From Coriobacteriia bacterium (GTDB lineage: Bacteria; Actinomycetota; Coriobacteriia; Anaerosomatales; JAAXUF01): DNA of 34,652 nucleotides. Below, piece by piece: positions 7,830-15,310 of this stretch. Location: the NCBI GenBank assembly GCA_013334745.1, contig JAAXWY010000027.1, positions 1-34,652 of the forward strand. The letters are read 5' to 3'. Each line of letters opens with the position of its first letter. Position 1 is the stretch's first letter. The translations under genes were made by a program, and so were the position numbers. The notes under the pieces were generated by a model. It ran no database searches, was not told the DNA's origin, and saw nothing but the letters and a program-made list of their open reading frames with translations.

Positions 7830-9314
7830 CTACACGCGACCCTTCGGGAGCCGCACCGTGAAGACGGTGCCTTCCCCGATGGCGCTGGAGACGTGGATGT
7901 CGCCGCCCATGCTCTCGACGATGCTGCGCAGGATCGCGAGTCCGAGACCGAATCCGCCCTCGCCTGCCGCGCGCGACGCCTCACTGCGGAAGAAGCGGTC
8001 GAAGACGCGCGGCAGATCCTCGGCGGGGATACCTTGGCCGGTGTCCGCGACTTCGAGCAGCACGTTGTCACGCTTGCGGCGCGTGTGCACGGAGACGCTG
8101 CCTCCCGGCGGCGTGTACTTCGACGCGTTGTCGAGCAGAATCGAGATGATGTCCTCGACCCGGTCGGGGTCGCCCACCATCAACAGCGAGTCCTCCTCGG
8201 GACCCTCGAACTCGATGTCCTTGTCCATCCAGCGACTCGCGCTCGAAGCCAGTCGCTCGCGCACGAGCGCATTGAGGTCGAAACGCTCCGAGCGCAGCAC
8301 CAGACCCTGGTCGGCGTGCAGCAGGTTGAGCAGGTCGGCGGTGAGCCTCGCCATCCGCCGAGACTCCCTGTCGATCGCATCGACGGCCTCGTCACGAACC
8401 TTGGGGTCGTCGGCGCCCCACGCGCGCAGGATGCTCGTGTACCCGCGAATGCCCGCGACCGGCGTGGCGAGCTCGTGACTCGCATCGGCGACGAAGCGCG
8501 CCTGCGCCTCAGAGCGGCGCTGCAAGCGCTCGATGAGCCCGTTGAGCGAGCGCGCGAGATCGGTGATCTCGCTGTTGCCGGTGACCGGTAGGCGCTCGTC
8601 GAGACGACCGGCTTCGATCGAATCCGCCGCCTTGCGAAGGTTGTCCACCAGACCGAGCACCCAAAGCATCGAGGTCTGCATCAACAGCACCATGATCGCC
8701 ATGGCCGCTATCGCGAGCACCGCCATCGGCTGGCGGATCGCATCGATGATGCGCTCCTCGGAGGTGGGAGTATGCACCACGTCGAGCACACCTTTGGAGT
8801 TGCCAGGCAGGCTCACGGGCGTGTGGTTGACCGTGGTCCCGAGCTTGGCGTCCGTTAGGAGGCCCGAGAACAGGTCACCGGCCTGCCCGATCGACTGCTT
8901 CTGCAGCCCCGAGGCGAGTGCGAGCTTTCGGTCGCGGACCTGCGATTGGGACATGACGACCGTGTCCGAGGCCCACACCAGCTCGAGGTTGCGGTCGAAC
9001 AGGGCGAATGTCGCCTCGGACATGCCCGCGTGCGACATGGCTTCTGGCAGCCGAGACGCCACGAGCCGCAGTGCCGCTTCATCGGCGACTTCGCCGGTCA
9101 ATCCGCGCGCCGTGGTCTCGGCCTCAGCGCTGGCGACGATGTCACGCAGCACCGCCTCGGCGGTTGAAGCGAGTCGGCTACCGGTGTCGACGGCGACCTG
9201 ACGCATGCCGTCGGAGACGATGACGTACGTCGTCAGGGCGATGCCACCGACAACGAGCATCGCGAACAGGACCGAGACGAGTAGCAGGGTCGTCCTGAGA
9301 GACGAGCGCCGCAT
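7830..9314 (-). CDS. Membrane-bound sensor histidine kinase (HAMP-HisKA-HATPase)
   Basis: Sensor kinase of 494 residues in the cytoplasmic membrane. TM1 is at about residues 8-32. An extracytoplasmic sensor region (about 33-190) has no obvious family motif. TM2 is at about 196-222 and HAMP at about 222-268. HisKA carries the phosphorylated histidine in DASHELATPVAGI (H280). The ATPase domain has the N box (DNASKYTP, N396), G1 (DTGQGIP) and G2 (GGFGLGLAI). It autophosphorylates and should transfer the phosphate to the response regulator encoded immediately upstream. Its ATG overlaps the regulator stop codon by one base (TGATG), which implies translational coupling. The signal cannot be deduced from the sequence. 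Confidence 0.92.
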   Translation of the reverse strand: MRRSSLRTTLLLVSVLFAMLVVGGIALTTYVIVSDGMRQVAVDTGSRLASTAEAVLRDIVASAEAETTARGLTGEVADEAALRLVASRLPEAMSHAGMSEATFALFDRNLELVWASDTVVMSQSQVRDRKLALASGLQKQSIGQAGDLFSGLLTDAKLGTTVNHTPVSLPGNSKGVLDVVHTPTSEERIIDAIRQPMAVLAIAAMAIMVLLMQTSMLWVLGLVDNLRKAADSIEAGRLDERLPVTGNSEITDLARSLNGLIERLQRRSEAQARFVADASHELATPVAGIRGYTSILRAWGADDPKVRDEAVDAIDRESRRMARLTADLLNLLHADQGLVLRSERFDLNALVRERLASSASRWMDKDIEFEGPEEDSLLMVGDPDRVEDIISILLDNASKYTPPGGSVSVHTRRKRDNVLLEVADTGQGIPAEDLPRVFDRFFRSEASRAAGEGGFGLGLAILRSIVESMGGDIHVSSAIGEGTVFTVRLPKGRV

Positions 9315-10000
9315 CAGCTTCTCGCGAAGAAGTAGCCCACGCCTCGAATCGTCCGGATGACCTGGTTGTCGTTGTCGTTGATCTTGTTGCGCAGGTGGCA
9401 GACGAAGACCTCGATGACGTTGGAATCGGTGGCGTGCTGGCCACCCCAGACCTTCTCAAGAATCTCGTCGCGGCTGATGACGCGACCGGCGTGGACGACG
9501 AAGTACTCGAGGAGGTCGTACTCCTTGGCGGTGAAGTTGACCGGCTGGCCATCGACAAGAACGCCCCGAGAAGCCGGGTCGAGCTCGACGTTGGCGGCCT
9601 TGTAGCTCTCGGCGGGCTTGTCGTGCTCTATGCGCTTGAGAAGCGCGCGCACCCGGGAGAGCAGCTCCGGAACCTCGAAGGGCTTGCGCAGGTAGTCGTC
9701 GGCGCCGGCGTCGAAGCCCTGGACGACGTCTTGGGTCTCGGAACGGGCGGTCAGCATGAGAATGGGCATCTTCAGACCACGATCGCGCACCGTGCGCGCG
9801 ATGGTGAGTCCATCCGTACCGGGCAGCATGAGGTCGAGAAGGACCAGGTCGGGACAGACGCTCTCGATCTCGCCCACGGCCAAGTCACCATCCGCGACCT
9901 TGTGAACCTCGTAACCGAGGTGCGTGAGCTCGAGCTCAACGAACCGCGCGATTGTCGCGTCGTCCTCGACGATGAGGATCTTCGTGCCGCTGACGTCCAT
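9314..10000 (-). CDS. OmpR/PhoB-family response regulator
   Basis: DNA-binding response regulator of 228 residues. The receiver domain is at about 5-120, with the acidic pocket EDD near residues 12-14, phospho-acceptor D56 (LVLLDLMLP) and RKPF carrying the conserved Lys. The winged-helix effector is at about 130-226 (FTAKEYDLLEYFVVHAGRVISRDEILEKVWG, then VIEVFVCHLRNKI, then IRTIRGVGYFF). I chose ATG 10000 because GGAGG sits six bases upstream. An upstream in-frame GTG at 10042 would add 14 unconserved residues through the hairpin region. It forms an operon with the kinase that follows. Confidence 0.93.
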   Translation of the reverse strand: MDVSGTKILIVEDDATIARFVELELTHLGYEVHKVADGDLAVGEIESVCPDLVLLDLMLPGTDGLTIARTVRDRGLKMPILMLTARSETQDVVQGFDAGADDYLRKPFEVPELLSRVRALLKRIEHDKPAESYKAANVELDPASRGVLVDGQPVNFTAKEYDLLEYFVVHAGRVISRDEILEKVWGGQHATDSNVIEVFVCHLRNKINDNDNQVIRTIRGVGYFFARS

Positions 10001-10017
10001 GTAGCGCCTCCACTCCC

Positions 10018-10031
10018 CGGCCTTACGGCCG
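10018..10031 (-). other. Short hairpin between asd and response regulator gene
   Basis: CGGCC-GTAA-GGCCG (minus-strand reading) is a perfect 5-bp stem with a GTAA tetraloop, lying between the asd stop and the ribosome site of the response regulator. It could attenuate read-through from lysC-asd or stabilise processed ends. There is no T-tract. Confidence 0.3.
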
Positions 10032-10051
10032 ACGCCCCCCACTGCACGAAC

Positions 10052-11074
10052 CTAGCCGAGCAGCGCCTCAGCGATCTGCACCGCATTGAGCGCCGCACCC
10101 TTTCGCAACTGATCGGCGACCACCCACATCTGCAAGCCGTACTGCACGCTTGGGTCCATACGTACCCTACCCACGTACACGTCATCAGTACCCTCGAGCA
10201 GCGCGGGCATCGGATATGTCTTGGTCGCGCGGTCGTCGAGCATGGTGATGCCGTCTGCATCCCCGAGCGACTCGAGGATCGCGCCGAGGCGCACCGGATC
10301 GGCGAACTCGACGTTGATCGCCTCGGAGTGGCATCGGAGAACCGGCACCCGAACGCATGTCGCAGCGACCTCGAGATCGTCTCGGTGCATGATCTTCTTG
10401 GTCTCGACGATCATCTTCCACTCTTCTTTGGTGGAGCCGTCGTCCATGAACACGTCGATCTGCGGAATGCAGTTGAACGCGATGCGATGCGCGAACTGCT
10501 CGACGTGCAGTTCCTGGCCCATGAGGAAGTCCCGGGACTGCGAATACAACTCGTCCATGGCCGCCGCACCGGCGCCGCTCGCGGCCTGATAGCTCGCGAC
10601 GACGACACGCTTGATCTTGGCGTAGTCATCAAGCGGCTTGAGGGCGACCACCATCTGGATCGTGGAGCAGTTGGGGTTGGCGATGACACCCGAGTGCCAC
10701 GCGACGTCTTCAGGATTGACCTCCGGCACGACGAGCGGAACGTCGGCATCCATACGAAACGCCGATGAGTTGTCGATCATCACGCAGCCCGCGCCCACCA
10801 CCGCGTCGCGCAACTCCTTGGAGACACTCGCTCCCGCCGAGAAGAGCGCGATGTCGACGCCCGCGAACGAATCCGCAGTCATCTCCTCGACGACGAGCTC
10901 CCCGCCTGCGAACGGCAACTTCTTGCCCGCGGACCGCGAACTCGCGAGCGCGATTACACGCTCGGCGGGGAACTCGCGCTGCGCGAGCGTCAGGAGCATC
11001 TCGCGGCCCACCGCGCCGGTGGCTCCGGCCACCGCGACGACCGGACGGGCGGGCATCTGCTTGTTCCACGCCAT
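10052..11074 (-). CDS. asd: Aspartate-semialdehyde dehydrogenase
   Basis: Converts aspartyl-4-phosphate to aspartate-4-semialdehyde with NADPH, the second step toward lysine (and diaminopimelate for the cell wall), threonine and methionine. The 340-residue length is typical. The N-terminal nucleotide-binding Rossmann motif is VAVAGATGAVGREML. The catalytic cysteine lies in ANPNCSTIQ, and the substrate-binding ASYQAASGAGAAAMDEL block follows. The start ATG at 11074 overlaps the aspartokinase stop by one base (TGATG), so the two consecutive enzymes are translationally coupled. Confidence 0.95.
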   Translation of the reverse strand: MAWNKQMPARPVVAVAGATGAVGREMLLTLAQREFPAERVIALASSRSAGKKLPFAGGELVVEEMTADSFAGVDIALFSAGASVSKELRDAVVGAGCVMIDNSSAFRMDADVPLVVPEVNPEDVAWHSGVIANPNCSTIQMVVALKPLDDYAKIKRVVVASYQAASGAGAAAMDELYSQSRDFLMGQELHVEQFAHRIAFNCIPQIDVFMDDGSTKEEWKMIVETKKIMHRDDLEVAATCVRVPVLRCHSEAINVEFADPVRLGAILESLGDADGITMLDDRATKTYPMPALLEGTDDVYVGRVRMDPSVQYGLQMWVVADQLRKGAALNAVQIAEALLG

Positions 11075-12333
11075 CAGGCGTCACCTCCACACGCCGGGGC
11101 AACCTCGGCGGTCACGTCTTCGCTGGAAAGTTCGAATGCTTCGTGCAGAGCGCGAACGGCTTCTCCTACCTGCGCGGCGCTGATCACGCAGCTGATGCGG
11201 ATGGGAGAGGTCGAGATGAGGTCGATGTTGACGCCAGCGTCGGCGAGGGTCGAAAACATCTTCGCCGAGATACCCGGGTGGGTCTTCATGCCAGCGCCGA
11301 CCAGCGAGATCTTCGCGATCGACTCATCGAGCTGCCACTCGCGTGCGCCAAGCTCGGCGACGACGTCGGCGACAGCGCGCTTGGCCCGGACGAGATCGTC
11401 CTTGGGGACGGTGAACGAGATGTCGGTCATTCCGGCCTCGGACACGTTCTGGATGATCATGTCGACGTTGACGTTGGCCTCGGCGAGTTCGGTGAACACC
11501 CTCGCAGCAACGCCGGGGTGGTCGGGCACGTCTCGCAGCGTGACCTTGGCCTCGGAGGTGTCGTGCGTGACACCCGAGATGATCGCCTGTTCCATGGTTT
11601 CGTCGGCCTCCTTGACGATGGTGCCGGGCGCGTCGTGAAAGGATGAACGGCAGTGGATGATCACGCCGTGGTTTCGCGCGAATTCGACCGAGCGCATCTG
11701 CAGCACGCCCGCGCCGCTTGCCGCCATCTCGAGCATCTCCTCGTAGGAGACGACGTCGATCTTGCGGGCGTCGGGCACGATGCGCGGGTCGGCGGTGTAG
11801 ACGCCGTCGACATCGGTGTAGATCTCGCAGACGTCGGCTCCGATACCGGCAGCGACGGCGACGGCGGTGGTGTCCGACCCGCCTCTGCCGAGCGTGGTGA
11901 TGGTGCCGTCGGGCGTCATGCCCTGGAATCCGGCGACGATGACGATGTGCCCGCTGTTGAGCGCCTCGTGAACGCGGTCGCCACGGACCTCCGTGATCTT
12001 GGCCTTGCTGTGCACGCCGTCGGTGACGATGCCGACCTGCGCGCCCGTGAATGAGACAGCGTCGTGGCCTTCGGCATGGATCGCCATCGCCAGAAGCGCG
12101 ATCGAGACCTGTTCGCCGGTGGACAGGAGCATATCCATCTCGCGATCGGCCGGCTCGCTGGTGATCTGGCGGGCGAGATCGACCAGCTCGTCGGTGACGT
12201 GCCCCATCGCCGATACGACAGCGACGACCGAGTCACCGGACTCCTTGCGGCGGATGAGGCGCTGCGCGACCGCACGAATGCGCTCGGGGCTACCGACCGA
12301 CGTTCCGCCGAACTTGGTGACGACCAAAGCCAT
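11074..12333 (-). CDS. lysC: Aspartate kinase with C-terminal ACT domains
   Basis: Phosphorylates aspartate, the committed step of the aspartate-family amino acid pathway. The 419-residue protein opens with the signature VTKFGGTSVGSPERI and has the kinase loop TTLGRGGSDTTAVAVAAGIGADVCEIYTDVDGV. The last about 150 residues carry two ACT repeats (VTLRDVPDHPGVAARVFTELAEANVNVDMI and ISLVGAGMKTHPGISAKMFSTLADAGVNIDLIS), where Lys/Thr feedback normally acts. It is first gene of the lysC-asd unit. The leader contains a promoter-like TACACT bracketed by a 9-bp inverted repeat (see the separate entry). I searched for an L-box (lysine riboswitch) and found no room for one. Confidence 0.95.
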   Translation of the reverse strand: MALVVTKFGGTSVGSPERIRAVAQRLIRRKESGDSVVAVVSAMGHVTDELVDLARQITSEPADREMDMLLSTGEQVSIALLAMAIHAEGHDAVSFTGAQVGIVTDGVHSKAKITEVRGDRVHEALNSGHIVIVAGFQGMTPDGTITTLGRGGSDTTAVAVAAGIGADVCEIYTDVDGVYTADPRIVPDARKIDVVSYEEMLEMAASGAGVLQMRSVEFARNHGVIIHCRSSFHDAPGTIVKEADETMEQAIISGVTHDTSEAKVTLRDVPDHPGVAARVFTELAEANVNVDMIIQNVSEAGMTDISFTVPKDDLVRAKRAVADVVAELGAREWQLDESIAKISLVGAGMKTHPGISAKMFSTLADAGVNIDLISTSPIRISCVISAAQVGEAVRALHEAFELSSEDVTAEVAPACGGDA

Positions 12334-12390
12334 GCGTGGGTCCCTTGTGCGAACTGCAGCCGACCGGCGGCCACTTAGCGGCTCCTGCCA

Positions 12391-12434
12391 GCGCGTTAAT
12401 GATTGCCTCAGTGTAGTGGGAAACCTTAACGCGC
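12391..12434 (-). promoter_or_regulatory. lysC promoter-like region bracketed by inverted repeat
   Basis: GCGCGTTAA (12391-12399) and its exact inverse TTAACGCGC (12426-12434) flank a 26-base spacer. The spacer contains TACACT on the minus strand (12410-12415), a plausible -10 box for lysC with a leader of about 70 nt. The layout suggests an operator overlapping the promoter, or alternatively a long-loop RNA hairpin after the HD-GYP gene. Confidence 0.45.
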
Positions 12435-12471
12435 GCCACAGAGCGCAGCGTGCCAGCCGCCCCGAGCCAAC

Positions 12472-15039
12472 CTAGGAAACGGCACGGAAGCCAAGCGCAT
12501 CCGAACGGCTGCGCATGCGCGCCGTGAAGCCCTCATAGGCATCCGTGTAGAAGTGATCGACGAGTGTGGCGCCGGTGACCCTGCCGATCCTCACGTCGAT
12601 GAGCCGCATGGCTCGGCGCATCTGCTCAAGCTCGGTATCCGGGTCCGACGCCAGCGCCGGCGGGAACGTGACACGACCCTTGGCCAGCCGAAATGGCCAG
12701 TCCCCAGCCTCGAACTCCGTGTTGAGCTCGGTCGCCACGTTTCGTGCCAGCTGCGGTCCGCCGAGGCGGGCGAAACTCGACAACACGCCGTCGACGAGCG
12801 CCGAGAAGATCGCACGGGCCTCCTCGTGGGATATCTCCGCGACCGAGTTCGCCGGGTCCTCAGCAGCGCGGGTCTCCTCGGCGACGATCTCCACGAGCAC
12901 GTCGACGATGCGCGGATCGAACTGGGTGCCCGCGCACTCCCGCATCTCCTTGAGTGCTGACTCGGGGGCGAATCCCTCGCGATACGGACGGTCGGACGTC
13001 ATCGCTTCGAACGAGTCGGCCGCGGTCAGCACCCTGGCGAGCAGGGGAATCTCCTCGCCCTTGAGCCCTGCGGGATAGCCCGTGCCGTCGAAGTGCTCGT
13101 GGTGATGGCGCACGATGGGCGTGATGGCCCACGGGAATGCGACGGGCTTCAAGATGTTCGCGCCGATGAGCGGATGATGGCGCATCTCCTCCATCTCCTC
13201 GGGCGTGAGGCTGCCGGGCTTGAGCAGGATGCCCTCGGCGACACCGATCTTGCCGATGTCGTGCAGGTAGGCGGCCATCTCGAGGGCGACCCGCTCCTCA
13301 TGGCTCACACCGAGGCGCTCGGCGATCAGCGTCGAGTACGCGGCGACGCGATCTGAGTGGCCCCGCGTGTAGCTGTCCTTGGCATCCACCGCCGCTGCAA
13401 GCGAGCGGACGGTAGCGAGGTAGGCCTCCTGCAAGCTGGTGAACAGCTCGATGTTGCCGACCGCGATCGCCACGTGGTTCGCGATCGTGGACAGCAGGCG
13501 CACGTCGTCGCTGTTGAAGCGGTAGTCCGCGTCCGCCGAGCCGACCGTTATCGCACCGATCGTGCCCTCCGAGGAGACCAGCGGAACGCACAGCGCGGCG
13601 CGAGCGCCCGTTATCGCATCGACCCGGCCCTCTCCGGCTGAATCAGGGTTGAAGATGAGCGGGCGCCCTTCACGTACGACCCACTCCGACATCGACGCCC
13701 GAAGTGCGTCGGGGCCTATCGCACTTGTGCCTCGTACGGCTCTGATCGAGAGCCCCTCGGTCTCCCTGTCCCGGAGCGTCACGTAGCCCATGTCGAGGTC
13801 GAATATGCGCAAAGCGGAGTCCAGCACCGAGCCGAGCAGCTCATCCATGTCCAAGGTGGAACCGAGCGCGCGGCTCATCTCATAGAGCGTCGCGAGCTCT
13901 AGAACCTTCTTGGTGAGCGCCTCGCTGCGGTCACGCAGCGAATCCGTCATGTCGTTGAACGCCTCACCGAGCTGGGCGATCTCGTTTGTGCCATGAACGA
14001 CGACCTTGGTCGAGAAGTCGCCCTCGGCGATACGGGCCGCCCCGGCCGAAAGCTCGACGAGCGACTCCGAGACCCTGCGGGCGACCCATCCGCCCAACCC
14101 GACGAGCGAGGCTACCGCGACCACCGACCAGATGATGATGAGGTTGGCGGTGGTGCGCGCGGCCTCATCGGAATCCGCCTCGCTCACAAGGGCCACCACG
14201 TAGCCAAGATCGCCGGCTGCGTGCGAACCGGTCCGAACCAACTCGACGCGACGCGCGAGCGCCACGTAGTTCGCGGCGTTGATTCGGACGTGCGCGACTC
14301 CAGAACCCTCTCGGACCGCGTCGTCGAGCACGGCAACGAGCTCGGGGCTTTCCTCGCTCAGCGCGGCATGGGTGGGCGCAGCGCCCGAGCCCGTGTCCTC
14401 GGCGGATCTGTCCGAGCAGGCGACCAGCCGTGCATCGGGTCCGTAGAAGCAGAAACCGCTTCCCGCGTCGCCCGCCAACTCCTTGAGAAACGCGTCGTCG
14501 ACTATGCGGGCGAGTGCCACGAAACGGCGCGTGCCGTCCGAGAGGATGATCGGCTGCACAGCGACCATCGCGCCGTAGCCGTTCAGCCGGGCGAACACAG
14601 TCCTGGGCTCCGCCGCCGAAGATGCACTCAGCGATCCGATTGGTTGCTCTGAAGGCTTCAGGCCGTTCGAATCGACCGCTGCCAGAACCGCACCGCCCTC
14701 GTCGAGCACCATGATGTCGTCAAAGTCGAGGGTGCTGTTCAGCGCGATCAGAGCCGACCGAATCGCCTCGGGGTTTCCTTCGAGCGCTGCCGACTGAAGC
14801 GCCGGATTGACGCTGGCCAGCCACGCAAGGCGCTGCATCTCGTCGGAGTAGTGGCCGTAGGATGAGACGACTGAGGACGCGACAGCATCGGCGACCTCAT
14901 TGGTCCAGCGATCCGTCAGATCGCGCAGGAAGTAGACGGTGACGAGCGCCGCGACGATGCCGACAGTGACCGAAGCCACGAGTAGCGGCACGACGATCTG
15001 GTTGTAGAGCCTAGAACCGAAGATCTGCCGAGGGTTCAT
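12472..15039 (-). CDS. Membrane-bound sensor HAMP-GAF-HD-GYP phosphodiesterase with novel C-terminal extension
   Basis: Large (855 residues) c-di-GMP phosphodiesterase. TM1 is at about 15-38, an extracytoplasmic Cache-like region at about 40-295, TM2 at about 298-320, HAMP at about 320-372 and GAF at about 395-535. HD-GYP covers about 560-725 with HDIGK (H593, D594), HHHEHFDGTGYP (645-656) and LTAADSFEAM, so the catalytic residues are intact. Residues about 733-855 form an extra, apparently alpha-helical module that I do not recognise. The start ATG at 15039 has no SD at normal distance: AGAAGGGG lies about 25 bases upstream with a GC hairpin in between. It is monocistronic by position, with a CRP-like palindrome and a promoter-like GATACT upstream. 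It should couple an external cue to c-di-GMP breakdown. Confidence 0.9.
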   Translation of the reverse strand: MNPRQIFGSRLYNQIVVPLLVASVTVGIVAALVTVYFLRDLTDRWTNEVADAVASSVVSSYGHYSDEMQRLAWLASVNPALQSAALEGNPEAIRSALIALNSTLDFDDIMVLDEGGAVLAAVDSNGLKPSEQPIGSLSASSAAEPRTVFARLNGYGAMVAVQPIILSDGTRRFVALARIVDDAFLKELAGDAGSGFCFYGPDARLVACSDRSAEDTGSGAAPTHAALSEESPELVAVLDDAVREGSGVAHVRINAANYVALARRVELVRTGSHAAGDLGYVVALVSEADSDEAARTTANLIIIWSVVAVASLVGLGGWVARRVSESLVELSAGAARIAEGDFSTKVVVHGTNEIAQLGEAFNDMTDSLRDRSEALTKKVLELATLYEMSRALGSTLDMDELLGSVLDSALRIFDLDMGYVTLRDRETEGLSIRAVRGTSAIGPDALRASMSEWVVREGRPLIFNPDSAGEGRVDAITGARAALCVPLVSSEGTIGAITVGSADADYRFNSDDVRLLSTIANHVAIAVGNIELFTSLQEAYLATVRSLAAAVDAKDSYTRGHSDRVAAYSTLIAERLGVSHEERVALEMAAYLHDIGKIGVAEGILLKPGSLTPEEMEEMRHHPLIGANILKPVAFPWAITPIVRHHHEHFDGTGYPAGLKGEEIPLLARVLTAADSFEAMTSDRPYREGFAPESALKEMRECAGTQFDPRIVDVLVEIVAEETRAAEDPANSVAEISHEEARAIFSALVDGVLSSFARLGGPQLARNVATELNTEFEAGDWPFRLAKGRVTFPPALASDPDTELEQMRRAMRLIDVRIGRVTGATLVDHFYTDAYEGFTARMRSRSDALGFRAVS

Positions 15040-15046
15040 TGGTCAA

Positions 15047-15061
15047 GCCGCGCAACGCGGC
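15047..15061 (-). promoter_or_regulatory. Hairpin between Shine-Dalgarno and ATG of the HD-GYP gene
   Basis: GCCGCG-TTG-CGCGGC (minus-strand reading) is a perfect 6-bp stem, lying between AGAAGGGG (SD-like) and ATG 15039. Folding would shorten the effective SD-start spacing from about 26 to about 11 bases, so the hairpin may decide translation efficiency. Confidence 0.4.
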
Positions 15062-15110
15062 GTGTCCCCTTCTCTTGAACTGAACAACGTCGACCATGCG
15101 CAACGTAGTT

Positions 15111-15116
15111 AGTATC
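15111..15116 (-). promoter_or_regulatory. Candidate -10 box of HD-GYP gene
   Basis: GATACT on the minus strand, 72 bases upstream of ATG 15039. No good -35 element is visible, as expected if the promoter depends on an activator. The CRP-like palindrome at 15166-15181 would be centred near -70 relative to the start implied by this box. Confidence 0.35.
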
Positions 15117-15165
15117 GGACAAGTCAGTCGGGTTACCGCATCGAATCTGCCAACGGACCCGAGTG

Positions 15166-15181
15166 TGTGATGAATCTCACA
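15166..15181. promoter_or_regulatory. CRP/FNR-family palindrome TGTGA-N6-TCACA
   Basis: TGTGATGAATCTCACA matches the classical CRP-type consensus TGTGA-N6-TCACA at all ten specified positions. It lies between the por operon end and the HD-GYP gene, upstream of the latter. With the GATACT box as -10, it would sit at a class I activator position. Confidence 0.55.
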
Positions 15182-15247
15182 GCGTTGGCTCAGTGTGGAC
15201 CATCAATGAAACTTCAGGCAAGGCTCGCCCGCCGACTGAGCCGAGAC

Positions 15248-15290
15248 GCGACGCGGACCCCGAGATATGGTCTCGAGGCCCGCGTGTCGC
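15248..15290 (-). terminator. Long GC-rich hairpin downstream of porB
   Basis: About 20 bases after the porB stop, the arms 15248-15265 and 15271-15290 are complementary with few mismatches around a TATGG loop (GCGA/TCGC, CGCGG/CCGCG and CGAGA/TCTCG blocks). It is the strongest hairpin in the window. It lacks a U-tract but is well placed to end the porGDAB transcript. Confidence 0.55.
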
Positions 15291-15310
15291 TCAATCTCTT
15301 GGTACGGCAG

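Noticed and set aside
9314-10042. Longer response regulator starting at GTG 10042
   Set aside because: The extra 14 residues are not receiver-like, and the SD and ATG at 10000 are much better placed.
12334-12471. Possible lysine riboswitch or T-box ahead of lysC
   Set aside because: The leader implied by the promoter is only about 70 nt, and no L-box or T-box core sequence is present.
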